Shown piece by piece: positions 23,102-35,111 of a stretch of DNA of 41,752 bases (position 1 is the first letter of the stretch; every line of letters starts with the position of its first letter). Under the pieces are notes generated by a model. It saw only the letters and a list, made by a program, of their open reading frames with translations. It had not been told where the DNA came from and did no database searches. Position numbers and translations under genes: made by a program. Origin of the DNA: Gammaproteobacteria bacterium (GTDB lineage Bacteria > Pseudomonadota > Gammaproteobacteria > Pseudomonadales > Azotimanducaceae); contig VXYV01000005.1 in assembly GCA_009845835.1 (NCBI GenBank), positions 1 to 41,752 of the forward strand, given 5' to 3'.

Positions 23102-24937
23102 TTACTCGACGGTAACAGACTTCGCAATATTCCGCGGTTGGTCGATGTCGGTTCCTTTCAACGAAGCTACATGGTAAGCTAACAACTGTAACGGAACGGT
23201 ATATACGATCGGAGAAAGGAGTGAGTGTACTGGAGGGACTTCAATGATCGTAACGTTGTCGTCGTGAGGAAAGTCGTCTTTTTGATCCGTGAATACATAC
23301 AATTTCCCACCGCGCGCCCGGACTTCTTGTAGATTGGATTGTGTCTTCCGTAGCAACTCGTTGTTTGGCGCTACGACCACTACTGGCATCTCCGCATCAA
23401 CCAATGCTAGAGGACCATGTTTGAGTTCTCCAGCGGGGTAGCCTTCAGCATGCATATAAGAAATTTCCTTAAGTTTTAATGCACCTTCCAGGGCGATGGG
23501 ATAGTGAATGCCTCTGCCGAGGAAAAGTGCATTTTGCTTGTCGAGAAATTCCTCAGCTAACTCACGCGTTCGTTCAGTGAGATTCAGTGTTTTTGCAATC
23601 GTCGAATCGAGAGACCGTAGTGCTCTGACTATCTCGCCTTCGGCATGGTTCGAACACCCCTTAAAGCGTGCGAGAACTAAAGCTAGTAACAACAAGTCGA
23701 CTAGCATAGTTGTGAACGATTTAGTCGAAGCAACACTCACCTCAAGCCCGGCACGCATCGCAATCGCTGTGTCTGCTTCACGCATTAACGAACTAGTTGT
23801 CACGTTCCCAATATTTAGCGTATAGAGGAATCCCATTGTTTTAGCGAGGCGATGTGCTGCAAGCGTATCGGCAGATTCACCAGACTGCGATAGTGTGATA
23901 AATAAACTGTTTTCTGGAACCGCAGCGCGTCGATAACGAAACTCGGACGCAATCTCGGCCTGGCAAGGTATTTCAACCATGTCTTCAATCCAATATCGCG
24001 CAACACACGCAGCGTAGTAACTAGTGCCACAACCAACAATCGTAATTGATTGTGCAGCCCGCAGAGCGTTCAGTGCATGTAATCCAAAAGATTGTTCTAT
24101 GACTCGAGTCGCGCTTACACGTCCTTCTAGAGTGTTTCGAATGCTCTGCGGTTGATCGTAAATTTCTTTCTCAAGGAAATGTCGAAAGCCACCTTTATCG
24201 ACGGAATCTCCTTGGTGTTTAACGATCTCTGGTTTCCGCAACAACTTTTCACCAAGTTCATTAGTAATTGAAACAGACTTTTGATCGAGGATGGCTAACT
24301 CGCCTTCATCCAAAAACACAAACTTATCCGTAAACGGTCGTAACGCCAAAACATCCGATGCAATGTAATTTTCACTGATGCCAATCCCTATGACTAGCGG
24401 GCAATCTTTCCGAATCGCAAAGATTTTTCCAGGTTGATTTTTTACCATTAAGCCAATCGCATACGCGCCTTCTAATCGGCTAAATGTTTCCCATAGAGCA
24501 GGCAGAAATTCCGTCCCAGCTTGTACCTGAGAATAAATCAACTGTAGGATGACTTCCGAGTCAGTATCCGTGGAGAATCGACAACCAAGCTCAATTAATT
24601 CCGTTCGTAACGCACTAAAGTTTTCGATAATCCCATTGTGCACCAAGGCAATCTCATCGTTGACCAACAGCGGATGGGCATTACTTTCGCTCGGTATGCC
24701 ATGAGTTGCCCATCGGGTATGCGCTAGTCCCACCGAGCCAGCTAGCGGATGGGCTTGTACCTTATCCTCCAGTTCGCGCACCTTTCCAGATACACGTAAT
24801 CGCGAGAATGCTCCTGTATTTGCTTCTTGTGTGACTAAACCAGCTGAATCGTAACCGCGATATTCGAGTCGCCTTAACCCTTCTAGCAGAATAGCACTTA
24901 CTGGTCGTACCGAAGTAGCTCCGACAATACCGCACAT
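23102..24937 (-). CDS. glmS: glutamine--fructose-6-phosphate aminotransferase
   Basis: 611 residues, the normal GlmS length. It makes glucosamine-6-phosphate from fructose-6-phosphate and glutamine, the first step to UDP-GlcNAc for peptidoglycan and LPS. The start is ATG 24937, giving MCGIVGATSV, because Cys2 must become N-terminal as the glutaminase nucleophile; an in-frame upstream start at 24970 would bury it. GGAGGAAGAAG lies just upstream. The glutaminase domain (HTRWATHGIPS, HNGIIENF, DTDSEVI) is followed by two SIS domains (GCGTSYYAA, TLSQSGESADTLAA, VASTKSFTT) and EGALKLKEISYMHAEGY, ending AKSVTVE. It follows glmU by two bases, forming a pathway operon. Confidence 0.98.
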   Translation of the reverse strand: MCGIVGATSVRPVSAILLEGLRRLEYRGYDSAGLVTQEANTGAFSRLRVSGKVRELEDKVQAHPLAGSVGLAHTRWATHGIPSESNAHPLLVNDEIALVHNGIIENFSALRTELIELGCRFSTDTDSEVILQLIYSQVQAGTEFLPALWETFSRLEGAYAIGLMVKNQPGKIFAIRKDCPLVIGIGISENYIASDVLALRPFTDKFVFLDEGELAILDQKSVSITNELGEKLLRKPEIVKHQGDSVDKGGFRHFLEKEIYDQPQSIRNTLEGRVSATRVIEQSFGLHALNALRAAQSITIVGCGTSYYAACVARYWIEDMVEIPCQAEIASEFRYRRAAVPENSLFITLSQSGESADTLAAHRLAKTMGFLYTLNIGNVTTSSLMREADTAIAMRAGLEVSVASTKSFTTMLVDLLLLALVLARFKGCSNHAEGEIVRALRSLDSTIAKTLNLTERTRELAEEFLDKQNALFLGRGIHYPIALEGALKLKEISYMHAEGYPAGELKHGPLALVDAEMPVVVVAPNNELLRKTQSNLQEVRARGGKLYVFTDQKDDFPHDDNVTIIEVPPVHSLLSPIVYTVPLQLLAYHVASLKGTDIDQPRNIAKSVTVE

Positions 24938-24939
24938 AA

Positions 24940-26301
24940 TTACTTCTTCCTCCGAGATGGCGGATTCCAACGTTTTATTGAGCGTTGGCGCGAACGACCG
25001 ACGACTAAAGCGCGTTCTTTAACATCATGGGTAATCGTTGAACCTGCCGCGATAAACGACTCAGCTTCAATATACAACGGCGCTACTAGGGTACTATTGG
25101 TACCGATAAACACATCCTCACCAATCATCGTCTCGTGTTTGGATTGTCCGTCAAAATTGCAGGTCACCGCTCCGGCTCCAATATTCACGTTATCGCCCAG
25201 AGTCGCATCCCCTAAATAGGCCAGATGACTAGCACGCACGCGTTTCCCTAGTTTGCTATTCTTAATCTCCACAAAATTACCAATTCGCGAGTCCTCACCA
25301 ATATCAGTGTCTGGACGAATACGCGCGAAGGGCCCTATCGAACAACGGTTTCCAACAATGGCTGAATCAAGTATTGAGTAAGCTTGAATGCTGACATCGT
25401 CCCCGATCTTCACATCTCGTAATATACATCCTGGTCCGATATAGGTTCTATCGCCCAAAGTTACTTCTCCTTCAATAATCACATTGACATCGATAGTGCA
25501 ATCTATACCTGTTTTAAGTTTCCCTCGTAAGTCGAACCGAAGAGGATCGCGTAAAGTTGTGCCAGCTAACATAACTTCGTGTCGGCATCTGTTTAAGAGA
25601 ATTTGTTCAACTTCGGCAAGTTGTGAGCGATCGTTGATACCTAACACTTCCATGGGATCTCCTACCGCGACTGTGTGAACTTTTTCTCCCCGATCGGCGG
25701 CCAAACGAGCAATTTCGGTAAGGTAAATTTCATTTTGACTATTGGCGTGAGTGGCTCCTCTCAGTAACTCGGCAATGAGGTTTGCTGGTCCACCGATAAT
25801 TCCACTATTAATTTCGGTAATCGTTTGTTGGGATTCATTCGCATCGCAATCCTCAACAATAGAAGTTACTGTTCCGTTGTGGTCTCGCACAATACGGCCG
25901 TAACCTTTGGGGTTTTCCATGTCGGCTGTAACAATCACTAGTTCGCGTTCAGCCAGCAACTTAGCTCTCTTCAGGATGTCTGCCGAGAGAAGAGGACTAT
26001 CTCCAGTAACAATCAGTACGTACGAGTCCTCCTGCAGATGTGGAAGCACTTGCTGAAAAGCATGACCGGTCCCAAGCGGTTCTTGTTGACACACCCAATG
26101 AAATTTATTCCCAAACAATTTGCTGGCTTCAGATTCCATCGACGGATTGATCACAACATAAATGCGATCTGGCTCAATGCATTCAATAGTGTCTAGCACA
26201 TACCCCAAGATGGGTTTGTCAAGTAAACGATGGAATACTTTAGGTATCCCAGTTTTAAATCTCGAGCTTCGACCCGCGGCTAGTACAACTACCTCAAACA
26301 T
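24940..26301 (-). CDS. glmU: bifunctional UDP-N-acetylglucosamine pyrophosphorylase / GlcN-1-P acetyltransferase
   Basis: A protein of about 453 residues. It acetylates glucosamine-1-phosphate and couples it to UTP. The N-terminal uridylyltransferase (1 to about 226) has LAAGRSSRFKTGIPKVFH, QEPLGTGHAF and TGDSPLL, the last a variant of the usual G-D-x-P-L. The C-terminal left-handed beta-helix has hexapeptide repeats and acetyltransferase residues in NFVEIKNSKLG, HLAYLGDATLGDNVNIGAG and CNFDGQSKHET. ATG 26301 is chosen; a TTG one codon upstream (26304) has slightly better spacing from AGGA. It lies 130 bases after atpC with no convincing terminator, so read-through from the atp operon is possible. 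Confidence 0.97.
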   Translation of the reverse strand: MFEVVVLAAGRSSRFKTGIPKVFHRLLDKPILGYVLDTIECIEPDRIYVVINPSMESEASKLFGNKFHWVCQQEPLGTGHAFQQVLPHLQEDSYVLIVTGDSPLLSADILKRAKLLAERELVIVTADMENPKGYGRIVRDHNGTVTSIVEDCDANESQQTITEINSGIIGGPANLIAELLRGATHANSQNEIYLTEIARLAADRGEKVHTVAVGDPMEVLGINDRSQLAEVEQILLNRCRHEVMLAGTTLRDPLRFDLRGKLKTGIDCTIDVNVIIEGEVTLGDRTYIGPGCILRDVKIGDDVSIQAYSILDSAIVGNRCSIGPFARIRPDTDIGEDSRIGNFVEIKNSKLGKRVRASHLAYLGDATLGDNVNIGAGAVTCNFDGQSKHETMIGEDVFIGTNSTLVAPLYIEAESFIAAGSTITHDVKERALVVGRSRQRSIKRWNPPSRRKK

Positions 26302-26431
26302 CAAGTTTGGTTCCTAATTTTTAGCAGGATCGATTCAATAAAACCGCTATGGTTGGAAAGAACATGAAGGTCCACTTGCGAATCCCTAATAACCAGTATA
26401 GACCAGTTAAAGTACTCCCGGGTTCATCGTA

Positions 26432-26854
26432 TCAGCGTTTGTGTTTCTTTAATTCTTCAAGGGTTTGTTGTTGTGCTAGTGCCTCAGCTAACAGCGCCGA
26501 GGCTCGTGCGAAATCTATTTCCGAAGTTTGTTCATCCATCAGCCGTTGTGCACGTTCCTGATTTTCCTTGGCTTTGGCTTCGTCTAGATCATGTGCCCGT
26601 ATCGCGGTATCGGCTAGGACGATCACCCCGTTAGGTTGTACCTCCAAGAATCCTCCTGAAGCGAAAAACAGTTCTTCGGTGCCATCTTCTAAACGCAACC
26701 GCACTGGTCCGGGGTTTAACCCCGTGAGTAGTGGTGCATGACCCGGATAGATACCAAGTTGTCCATCACTGCCATTAGCAACAATCATCTGTACGAGTCC
26801 AGAAAAAATCTCTTCCTCGGCATTTACGATGTCACAGTGCATTGTCGAAGTCAT
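26432..26854 (-). CDS. atpC: F0F1 ATP synthase subunit epsilon
   Basis: A 140-residue epsilon subunit of the central stalk. The N-terminal beta-sandwich includes [32 protein letters not shown] and [20 protein letters not shown]; a C-terminal helical hairpin, the regulatory arm, covers about 88-140. It is the last gene of the atp operon and starts two bases after the atpD stop. A downstream ATG four codons in would also fit the family start. Confidence 0.97.
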   Translation of the reverse strand: MTSTMHCDIVNAEEEIFSGLVQMIVANGSDGQLGIYPGHAPLLTGLNPGPVRLRLEDGTEELFFASGGFLEVQPNGVIVLADTAIRAHDLDEAKAKENQERAQRLMDEQTSEIDFARASALLAEALAQQQTLEELKKHKR

Positions 26855-26856
26855 GG

Positions 26857-28284
<1,428 letters not shown>

Positions 28285-28288
28285 TTAG

Positions 28289-29149
28289 TTAGGTTGCAGC
28301 TGCTCCACCGACGATTTCGGCAATTTCTTGCGTGATAGAAGCTTGTCGAACATTGTTGTACAACAAGTTAAGTTCGTCAATCATGTTGTCGGCATTATCC
28401 GTAGCATTTTTCATCGCGATCATGCGTGCCGATTGCTCGCAAGCAACATTTTCGATCACTGCTTGGTAAATCTGTGACTCAATGTACCGTTGAATCAAAC
28501 CGTCAATCAACAGGTTAGCTTCCGGTTCGTATATATAGTCCCAGTACTGTGAGGTCAAATCATCGGTCTTCGTTAGTGGTAACAATTGTCGAATAACAGG
28601 GCGCTGCGTCATACTGTTAACAAACGTGTTTGTTACAACGTTGACTCGTTGTACGGCACCTTGTACAAATTGATCTAACACAACTTTTATGCTGCCGATG
28701 AGCTCTTTGAGTTCGGGGAGTTCACCAATATCATGCACTGCCGCGATGACATTGCCACCGACAGAACTGAAGAACGTAGCAGCTTTGTTTCCAATCAATG
28801 CTAACTGGGAGTCGACTGATCGATCCCGTTGCTCTTGCATTTCGTGTAAAAGTACACGAAACAGATTAGCATTGAGTCCACCACACTGGCCTTTGTCTGT
28901 GGAAATAACAACGTAACCGATATTGGCGACTGAATCAGGTTCATTCATGAACTGGTTACTGTACTCTGGGTTCCCTTGTGCTAGATGCCCAATAATGGCG
29001 CGAATTTTCTGTGCGTACGGCCGCGTTTGTCGCATCCGTTCCTGCGTACGGCGCATTTTGCTCGCGGCAACCATTTGCATCGCGCTCGTCACTTTGCGGA
29101 TGTTTGCGATACTACCGATCTTTTTCTTGATCTCGCGACCAGCAGCCAC
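28289..29149 (-). CDS. atpG: F0F1 ATP synthase subunit gamma
   Basis: The 286-residue rotor subunit. N-terminal REIKKKIGSIANIRKVTSAM with MVAASKMRR, the STDKGQCGGLNANLFR motif, and C-terminal ENVACEQSARMIAMKNATDN with NLLYNNVRQASITQEIAEIV are the conserved helices that insert into the alpha3beta3 ring. The start is two bases after the atpA stop. Confidence 0.99.
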   Translation of the reverse strand: MAAGREIKKKIGSIANIRKVTSAMQMVAASKMRRTQERMRQTRPYAQKIRAIIGHLAQGNPEYSNQFMNEPDSVANIGYVVISTDKGQCGGLNANLFRVLLHEMQEQRDRSVDSQLALIGNKAATFFSSVGGNVIAAVHDIGELPELKELIGSIKVVLDQFVQGAVQRVNVVTNTFVNSMTQRPVIRQLLPLTKTDDLTSQYWDYIYEPEANLLIDGLIQRYIESQIYQAVIENVACEQSARMIAMKNATDNADNMIDELNLLYNNVRQASITQEIAEIVGGAAAT

Positions 29150-29151
29150 TG

Positions 29152-30702
29152 TTAGTCTCCGTAGTCGTGAGTTGACATGAAATTATCAAGTGCCGTCCGC
29201 ATGTGCTGCACGATATCATCGTTATAGGCTCCACTCTTGGTGATCTCATCCATCCATTCGGCATGTTCTGAGTTCATATAGGTGAGTAAGTCGCGTTCAA
29301 AATCTAACACCTTCGAGACGGGTATCTTTTCTAGATAGCCCTGGGTTCCAGCGAACAACACGACACCCATTTCGGCAACACTCATCGGTGAGAACTGTGT
29401 CTGTTTCATTAATTCTTCGATTCGTTGCCCGTGTTCAAGTTGGCGCCGCGTTGAATCGTCTAAATCTGACGCAAATTGTGAAAACGCGGCTAGCTCTCGA
29501 TACTGTGCGAGGGCAAGTTTCACACCACCAGATAGTTTTCGGATAAAGTCCACTTGCGCCGCACCACCGACACGCGAAACTGAAATTCCTGGACTCATCG
29601 CCGGTCTCAAACCAGCGTTAAAACGGTCGGTTTCCAAGAATATCTGTCCATCCGTAATGGAGATTACATTGGTCGGAACAAAGGCCGAAACATCGCCAGC
29701 TTGGGTTTCAATGACTGGCAGCGCGGTAAGTGAACCAGTTTTTCCTTTGACCTTACCATTAGTCATACGCTCGACGTAATCAGCGTTGACGCGCGAAGCT
29801 CGTTCGAGTAACCGCGAGTGCAGATAGAAAATATCACCTGGGTAAGCTTCGCGGCCTGGTGGTCGTCTGAGCAAAAGTGAAATTTGCCGGTACGCCCAAG
29901 CTTGTTTGGTCAAATCATCATAAATGATTAGTGCATCTTGTCCGTTGTCGCGGAAGTATTCACCCATACTACAACCAGAATACGGAGAAATGTACTGTAG
30001 TGACGCGGGATCGGAAGCTGAAGCCGCGACTACTATCGTATTCGATAACGCGCCGTTTTCTTCTAAGACCCGTACGATATTGGCGATGGTTGACATTTTT
30101 TGACCAACAGCGACATAAACACACTTTATGCCTTTGTCTTTTTGGTTAATTACTGTATCAACTGCGATTGCAGTTTTGCCAATCTGCCGGTCACCGATGA
30201 TCAATTCTCGTTGTCCACGTCCTAGTGGAATCATGGAGTCAATGCACTTAATGCCGGTTTGTACTGGTTCGGTCACCGATTGTCGCGCGATTACACCCGG
30301 GGCTACTTTCTCAATGGGGGCAGTTTCTGTTGCCTGCAATGGTCCTTTCCCATCAATAGGGTTACCTAAAGCATCGACGACTCTACCCAATAACTCAGGA
30401 CCGACCGGTACTTCAGCAATACGTTTCGTACAGCGAGCGGTCATACCCTCTGACAGATCTTTGTAGTCGCCAAGAATGACCGCTCCAACAGAATCACGTT
30501 CGAGGTTCATTGCCATGCCCATGACCCCGCCGGGAAATTCGATCATTTCCCCATATTGTGCTTCGGCGAGTCCATAGATACGAACGATACCATCGGATAC
30601 ATTGACGATTGTTCCTTCATTTTGTGGTTGAGAAGAAGGATCAAAACTAGTAATTCGATTCTTAATGAGATCGCTAATTTCTGAAGGATTTAGTGCTTGC
30701 AT
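29152..30702 (-). CDS. atpA: F0F1 ATP synthase subunit alpha
   Basis: The 516-residue non-catalytic nucleotide-binding subunit. P-loop GDRQIGKT at 170-177, [20 protein letters not shown], the arginine-finger region [13 protein letters not shown], and [19 protein letters not shown] are conserved. It lies 13 bases after atpH. No unusual features. Confidence 0.99.
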   Translation of the reverse strand: MQALNPSEISDLIKNRITSFDPSSQPQNEGTIVNVSDGIVRIYGLAEAQYGEMIEFPGGVMGMAMNLERDSVGAVILGDYKDLSEGMTARCTKRIAEVPVGPELLGRVVDALGNPIDGKGPLQATETAPIEKVAPGVIARQSVTEPVQTGIKCIDSMIPLGRGQRELIIGDRQIGKTAIAVDTVINQKDKGIKCVYVAVGQKMSTIANIVRVLEENGALSNTIVVAASASDPASLQYISPYSGCSMGEYFRDNGQDALIIYDDLTKQAWAYRQISLLLRRPPGREAYPGDIFYLHSRLLERASRVNADYVERMTNGKVKGKTGSLTALPVIETQAGDVSAFVPTNVISITDGQIFLETDRFNAGLRPAMSPGISVSRVGGAAQVDFIRKLSGGVKLALAQYRELAAFSQFASDLDDSTRRQLEHGQRIEELMKQTQFSPMSVAEMGVVLFAGTQGYLEKIPVSKVLDFERDLLTYMNSEHAEWMDEITKSGAYNDDIVQHMRTALDNFMSTHDYGD

Positions 30703-30715
30703 AAATTTCTCTAAC

Positions 30716-31255
30716 TTAGGTTTTTTGCAGTGTGTTTCGTAAACGGTCGAGCTTCCCGCGTACCGAATTGTCTAAGACAATGTCGCCGGCGCGAATGAGC
30801 GCACCGCCAAGAATACTTTGATCTACGGTAGTAGTCAATTGAATTTGTTGTTGGAACTTGCTCTTTAGTTGCTCGGTAAATTGTTCAATCTGCTGGTCAG
30901 AAAGTGGAATCGCTGAGGTAATTTCCACAGCCAACGTGCGTTTAAGTTGGGCTAACCTTGCAGCAAACTCTTGTTGAATCGCAGGAATCAAAGCTAGGCG
31001 CCGATTTTCGGCCAATATACGAACAAAAGTTCGAGTGTATTCATCCAATTGGTCTTCAAACAAATCCATCAAAACTTGGGCTTTCTGCGTTGGTGTTTTC
31101 GTTGGTGATTCAATCAAACGTTGGACGGTTTCGTCTTGTATGGTGTCGCTCAGCAAGGACAGCGCATGTGACCAACGTTCAATGGCTTCCCGTTCCATCG
31201 CAGTCGCGAATGCGGCACTCGCGTAGGGACGGGCTAAAGTCGCTAATTCGGACAA
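30716..31255 (-). CDS. atpH: F0F1 ATP synthase subunit delta
   Basis: The 179-residue peripheral-stalk subunit (OSCP homologue). N-terminal [17 protein letters not shown] and the C-terminal [19 protein letters not shown] motif identify it. It joins F1 to the b-subunit dimer. It begins three bases after the atpF stop. Confidence 0.98.
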   Translation of the reverse strand: MSELATLARPYASAAFATAMEREAIERWSHALSLLSDTIQDETVQRLIESPTKTPTQKAQVLMDLFEDQLDEYTRTFVRILAENRRLALIPAIQQEFAARLAQLKRTLAVEITSAIPLSDQQIEQFTEQLKSKFQQQIQLTTTVDQSILGGALIRAGDIVLDNSVRGKLDRLRNTLQKT

Positions 31256-31258
31256 AAC

Positions 31259-31732
31259 CTAGAGTCTCTGTGATATTGAATTAAGCATAAGTTCATGCTT
31301 TTTAGGATCGACTTCAGCTTCTAAGATTTGTTCCGCCGCGAGAATCGCGAGATCAGAAATTTCAGTACGTAGTTTTTCGCGGGCTCGATTAGATTCTTGC
31401 TCTATTTCAACACGCGCCGCATCGAGGAGCCGTTCGCCTTCTTCACGCGCTTTGACTTTGGCATCTTCAACGATATTTGCAGCTTGGGCGCGCGCTTGAT
31501 CGATCACCTTTTGACCTTCAGACTTAGCTTCCTGCAAGAGTTGTTGTGCATGCGTTTCAGATTCAGCTAACTTTACGTCTGCTTTATCAGCGGTTTCTAA
31601 TCCTTCGGCAATTCGTTCGCGCCGTGCTTGCATTGCATTGATTAACGGTGGCCAGATAAATTTCGTGACAAACCAGACAAAAATGACGAAAACTACAAGC
31701 GTGCCGACGAATGTTGGTAAGTTAAAGTTCAT
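31259..31732 (-). CDS. atpF: F0F1 ATP synthase subunit b
   Basis: A 157-residue subunit with one N-terminal membrane helix (about 7-27, FVGTLVVFVIFVWFVTKFIW) and a long charged coiled coil from about 33 to 145 that forms the stator. The family sequence PPLINAMQARRERIAEGLE follows the membrane helix. Confidence 0.98.
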   Translation of the reverse strand: MNFNLPTFVGTLVVFVIFVWFVTKFIWPPLINAMQARRERIAEGLETADKADVKLAESETHAQQLLQEAKSEGQKVIDQARAQAANIVEDAKVKAREEGERLLDAARVEIEQESNRAREKLRTEISDLAILAAEQILEAEVDPKKHELMLNSISQRL

Positions 31733-31759
31733 ACTTTAAACCTAGGTTGTCGTGGTTGC

Positions 31760-32014
31760 TTAATTAGGTGTGAACGGATTGCCGAACAGAATAAACAATC
31801 CCATACCGACACCAATCATTGGTACCGCATCCACCAAGCCAAGTACGATGAACATTTGAATGCGTAGCATCGGTAGCATTTCGGGTTGTCGTGCGATTCC
31901 CTGCAAGAAACTATTTCCAATGTTTCCCACACCCACGGCCGCGCCAACTGCGCTTAATCCAAGTAACACCCCTGCGCCAATGTAGGTCAGGGCTAGTTCT
32001 AGCGGAAATTCCAT
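31760..32014 (-). CDS. atpE: F0F1 ATP synthase subunit c
   Basis: An 84-residue two-helix proteolipid of the rotor ring. The polar loop GIARQPE (39-45) and the ion-carrying Asp62 in [13 protein letters not shown] are present. The carboxylate is Asp, and the Gln/Glu-Ser pattern of Na+-driven c subunits is lacking, so proton coupling is inferred. AAGGAG sits ideally before ATG, in line with the high translation this subunit needs. Confidence 0.99.
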   Translation of the reverse strand: MEFPLELALTYIGAGVLLGLSAVGAAVGVGNIGNSFLQGIARQPEMLPMLRIQMFIVLGLVDAVPMIGVGMGLFILFGNPFTPN

Positions 32015-32038
32015 AGATTCTCCTTTTTTGTTTAAAAG

Positions 32039-32902
<864 letters not shown>

Positions 32903-32937
32903 CTACAAATCAGTACAAATGGTGTTAGAACTTTTCA

Positions 32938-33252
32938 TTATTTGGGTGCATGACCCACTTTAAAGTTTTGTAGACCTAGACTGGCTAACACAAAGACGAT
33001 ATGAGCGCCGATTAAACTACAAGCGCATATTAAAGGATCTTGTTTCAGAAAGTAAATCACACAAAAAGCCCCCACCACATACAATAAAAATCGCACCATG
33101 TGTAACGCAAAAATTCGATTCATCGAGTCGACATTGCGTACCACCCAAGCAAACCACAGATTTGCAAGGAAAACAGCCCCACCACTCAAGAATATTGCTT
33201 TAGCAATCGCGCCGTTAGTGAAACTGAATCCTATACACACGCAAAACACCAC
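32938..33252 (-). CDS. atpI: ATP synthase subunit I-like protein
   Basis: A 104-residue protein with four hydrophobic helices. Sequence similarity to AtpI is weak, as usual for this family, but GGAVFLANLWFAWVVR resembles the AtpI motif and position immediately before atpB is decisive. AtpI is thought to assist c-ring assembly. The start is GTG 33252 or GTG 33249, preceded by AGGGA; the frame is open about 20 codons further upstream without ATG, GTG or TTG. Confidence 0.85.
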   Translation of the reverse strand: MVFCVCIGFSFTNGAIAKAIFLSGGAVFLANLWFAWVVRNVDSMNRIFALHMVRFLLYVVGAFCVIYFLKQDPLICACSLIGAHIVFVLASLGLQNFKVGHAPK

Positions 33253-33393
33253 GATTCCCTGAATCGCGACTGCCCATAAGTGTGCTTGATCTTTGTGTTT
33301 TGAGTTCAGAAATTTTTACTAAACTTGGTGTGATTCCCCAGCCGGGACACAATCCAGCCCAAAGGAATGGGGTTCAGGATTGCGCGTTCAAAA

Positions 33394-33399
33394 ATTATA
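33394..33399 (-). promoter_or_regulatory. probable -10 element of the atp operon promoter
   Basis: TATAAT on the minus strand lies about 140 bases upstream of atpI in the 196-base gap after parB. The -35 position (GATATT at 16-base spacing) is a poor match. It is the best promoter candidate in the gap. Confidence 0.5.
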
Positions 33400-33448
33400 C
33401 GAAACCTATATTTCAAATATCTGAGGTTTTAACGAGATGAAGCACTTG

Positions 33449-34330
33449 CTACTTCTGCTGACTACCACGTCGTACATGGTCAATAACCCCATTGAGTTCA
33501 TCTAAAGAATGAAATTTAACCACCAACTCTCCTTTCTGTTTACTCTTGCCGCTGAGCCGAATAGTTGTTGGCGCACCAAGCGTTTCGGACAATTCTTCCT
33601 GCAACTTTAATACATTTGGATCAACTTGGCTTTCACTTTTTTTACCCCCTTTCATACGCTTGAGAAGTTGTTCGGTTTGCCGTACTGAGAGACGGCGCCG
33701 TACCACACTTCTACAGACCTGCACTTGTTCGGGCTGGGGTCGTCCGATAAGTAGCTTAGCATGGCCTAATTCGATTTCGCCACATCGTAGTGATTCAAGT
33801 ACACGTGGCGATAACTCTCTCAACCGAATGAGATTTGTGATTGTCGACCGCGCTTTTCCTAGCAGTTCCCCTATTTCCCCATGTGTTAAATGAAATTCTT
33901 CTTGCAATTGAACGTAGGCTTCTGCTTCTTCAACGGAATTTAAGTCTTCACGTTGCAAGTTTTCTACTAGACCTACTAGCACAACTTCTTTGTCCGTCAA
34001 CACTCGTACAACGACCGGAACGCGATCTAGTTGCGCCAGACCCGCCGCGCGCCATCGACGTTCTCCAGCAACCAATTCAAAACCACCTGTTTGATTCATC
34101 CGTACGACCAACGGCTGGATGAACCCGTTTCGTTTGATCGAGTCCGCTAGTTCGGCCAAACTAGCGTCATCGAAAGTTTTACGTGGTTGTCGAGGATTTG
34201 GTCGAATTTGCTCGATCGGTAATTGTTGGATATCGAGGTTTGTATCCTGGGAATCATCATGTCTGTTCGCCGAGATCGAAGAATTCTTCAGTAACTCTCC
34301 TAAGCCCTTACCTAGAGTTTGTTTTACCAC
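33449..34330 (-). CDS. parB: chromosome-partitioning protein ParB
   Basis: A 293-residue ParB/Spo0J CTPase-clamp protein that loads at parS sites. N-terminal ParA-interaction segment LGKGLGELLKN, then the CTP-binding N domain (IRPNPRQPRKTFDD, ELVAGERRWRAAGL with the GERR motif), the helix-turn-helix (THGEIGELLGKARSTITNLI) and a C-terminal dimerisation domain. It starts with GTG; AGGAG overlaps the parA stop, coupling the two genes. No parS-like TGTTTCACGTGAAACA was found in the window. Confidence 0.97.
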   Translation of the reverse strand: MVKQTLGKGLGELLKNSSISANRHDDSQDTNLDIQQLPIEQIRPNPRQPRKTFDDASLAELADSIKRNGFIQPLVVRMNQTGGFELVAGERRWRAAGLAQLDRVPVVVRVLTDKEVVLVGLVENLQREDLNSVEEAEAYVQLQEEFHLTHGEIGELLGKARSTITNLIRLRELSPRVLESLRCGEIELGHAKLLIGRPQPEQVQVCRSVVRRRLSVRQTEQLLKRMKGGKKSESQVDPNVLKLQEELSETLGAPTTIRLSGKSKQKGELVVKFHSLDELNGVIDHVRRGSQQK

Positions 34331-34339
34331 TTTAATCTC

Positions 34340-35110
34340 CTATGTGATTGAACGGCTCTGCCGAGTCAACAACTCCTGACCCAACGCTATATGCGCTAGC
34401 GCCCCGCGTGAAAGCGGAGCATACTCCAAAATCGTGAGCCCATGACTAGGCGCTTCCGCAATTCTTACGTTACGTGGAATGACCGTTTCATATAACAAGT
34501 TTTCGAAGTGTTCGTGTAATTGATTCGAAACTTCCTTCGTCAAACGGTTACGTTTATCGTACATCGTGCGCACGAGCCCTTCAACTTTGAGGCTCGGATT
34601 ACCAGAACCTTGTATCGCAGTAATCGTTTCCATCAACGAACTAATCCCCTCTAAGGAGAGATACTCACATTGCAGAGGAATAAGTACATGTGTGGCCGCC
34701 ATTAACGCATTGATTGTCAAAATGTTTAAGCTTGGCGGACAATCAATGATTGTGTAATCATGCTCCAGGGAATCGTTTAGCATTTCTCGTAGACGTATGG
34801 TCCGGTTTTTTTCATTTAACAGTTGTAATTCCACTGCAGTTAAATCTGTGTTAGAACAAACTATATCAAATCGCGGACTAAACGATTGCGTGATTGCGGA
34901 AAGTGTTTCATTTCCTTGAAACCAATCCCAAGTTGTAAGTGGTTGCTCGGGTAAGCGGCTTGATACATGCGCAGTGGAATTGCCTTGTGGATCTAGATCT
35001 AACAGCAAAATCGACTTTTTTAATTGTGCTAACGCGGCTGCTAGGTTGACTGCAGTAGTAGTTTTGCCTACACCTCCTTTTTGATTAGAGACGGCGATCA
35101 CAAAGTTCAT
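34340..35110 (-). CDS. parA: chromosome-partitioning ATPase ParA
   Basis: A 256-residue Soj/ParA ATPase. The deviant Walker A KGGVGKTT is at 11-18 (Lys11 the signature Lys), Walker A' LLLDLDPQGNST at about 36-47, and YTIIDCPPSLNILT is Walker B. With ParB it segregates the origin region. Starts one base after the rsmG stop, the conserved mnmG-rsmG-parA-parB order. Confidence 0.98.
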   Translation of the reverse strand: MNFVIAVSNQKGGVGKTTTAVNLAAALAQLKKSILLLDLDPQGNSTAHVSSRLPEQPLTTWDWFQGNETLSAITQSFSPRFDIVCSNTDLTAVELQLLNEKNRTIRLREMLNDSLEHDYTIIDCPPSLNILTINALMAATHVLIPLQCEYLSLEGISSLMETITAIQGSGNPSLKVEGLVRTMYDKRNRLTKEVSNQLHEHFENLLYETVIPRNVRIAEAPSHGLTILEYAPLSRGALAHIALGQELLTRQSRSIT

Positions 35111-35111
35111 A

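Larger units (their letters stand above)
22086..23335 (+). repeat. right, undeleted copy of the 1250-bp duplicated unit
   Basis: Contains the TonB-receptor 3' fragment, both small membrane-protein genes and the glmS 3' end. Positions 22086-22274 match 18251-18439, and 22917-23335 match 18448-18866; the middle 642 bases have no counterpart on the left. Confidence 0.93.

Noticed and set aside
31760-32014. Sodium-type c subunit
   Set aside because: The ion site is Asp62 in [10 protein letters not shown], without the Gln and Glu-Ser pattern of sodium-driven enzymes.
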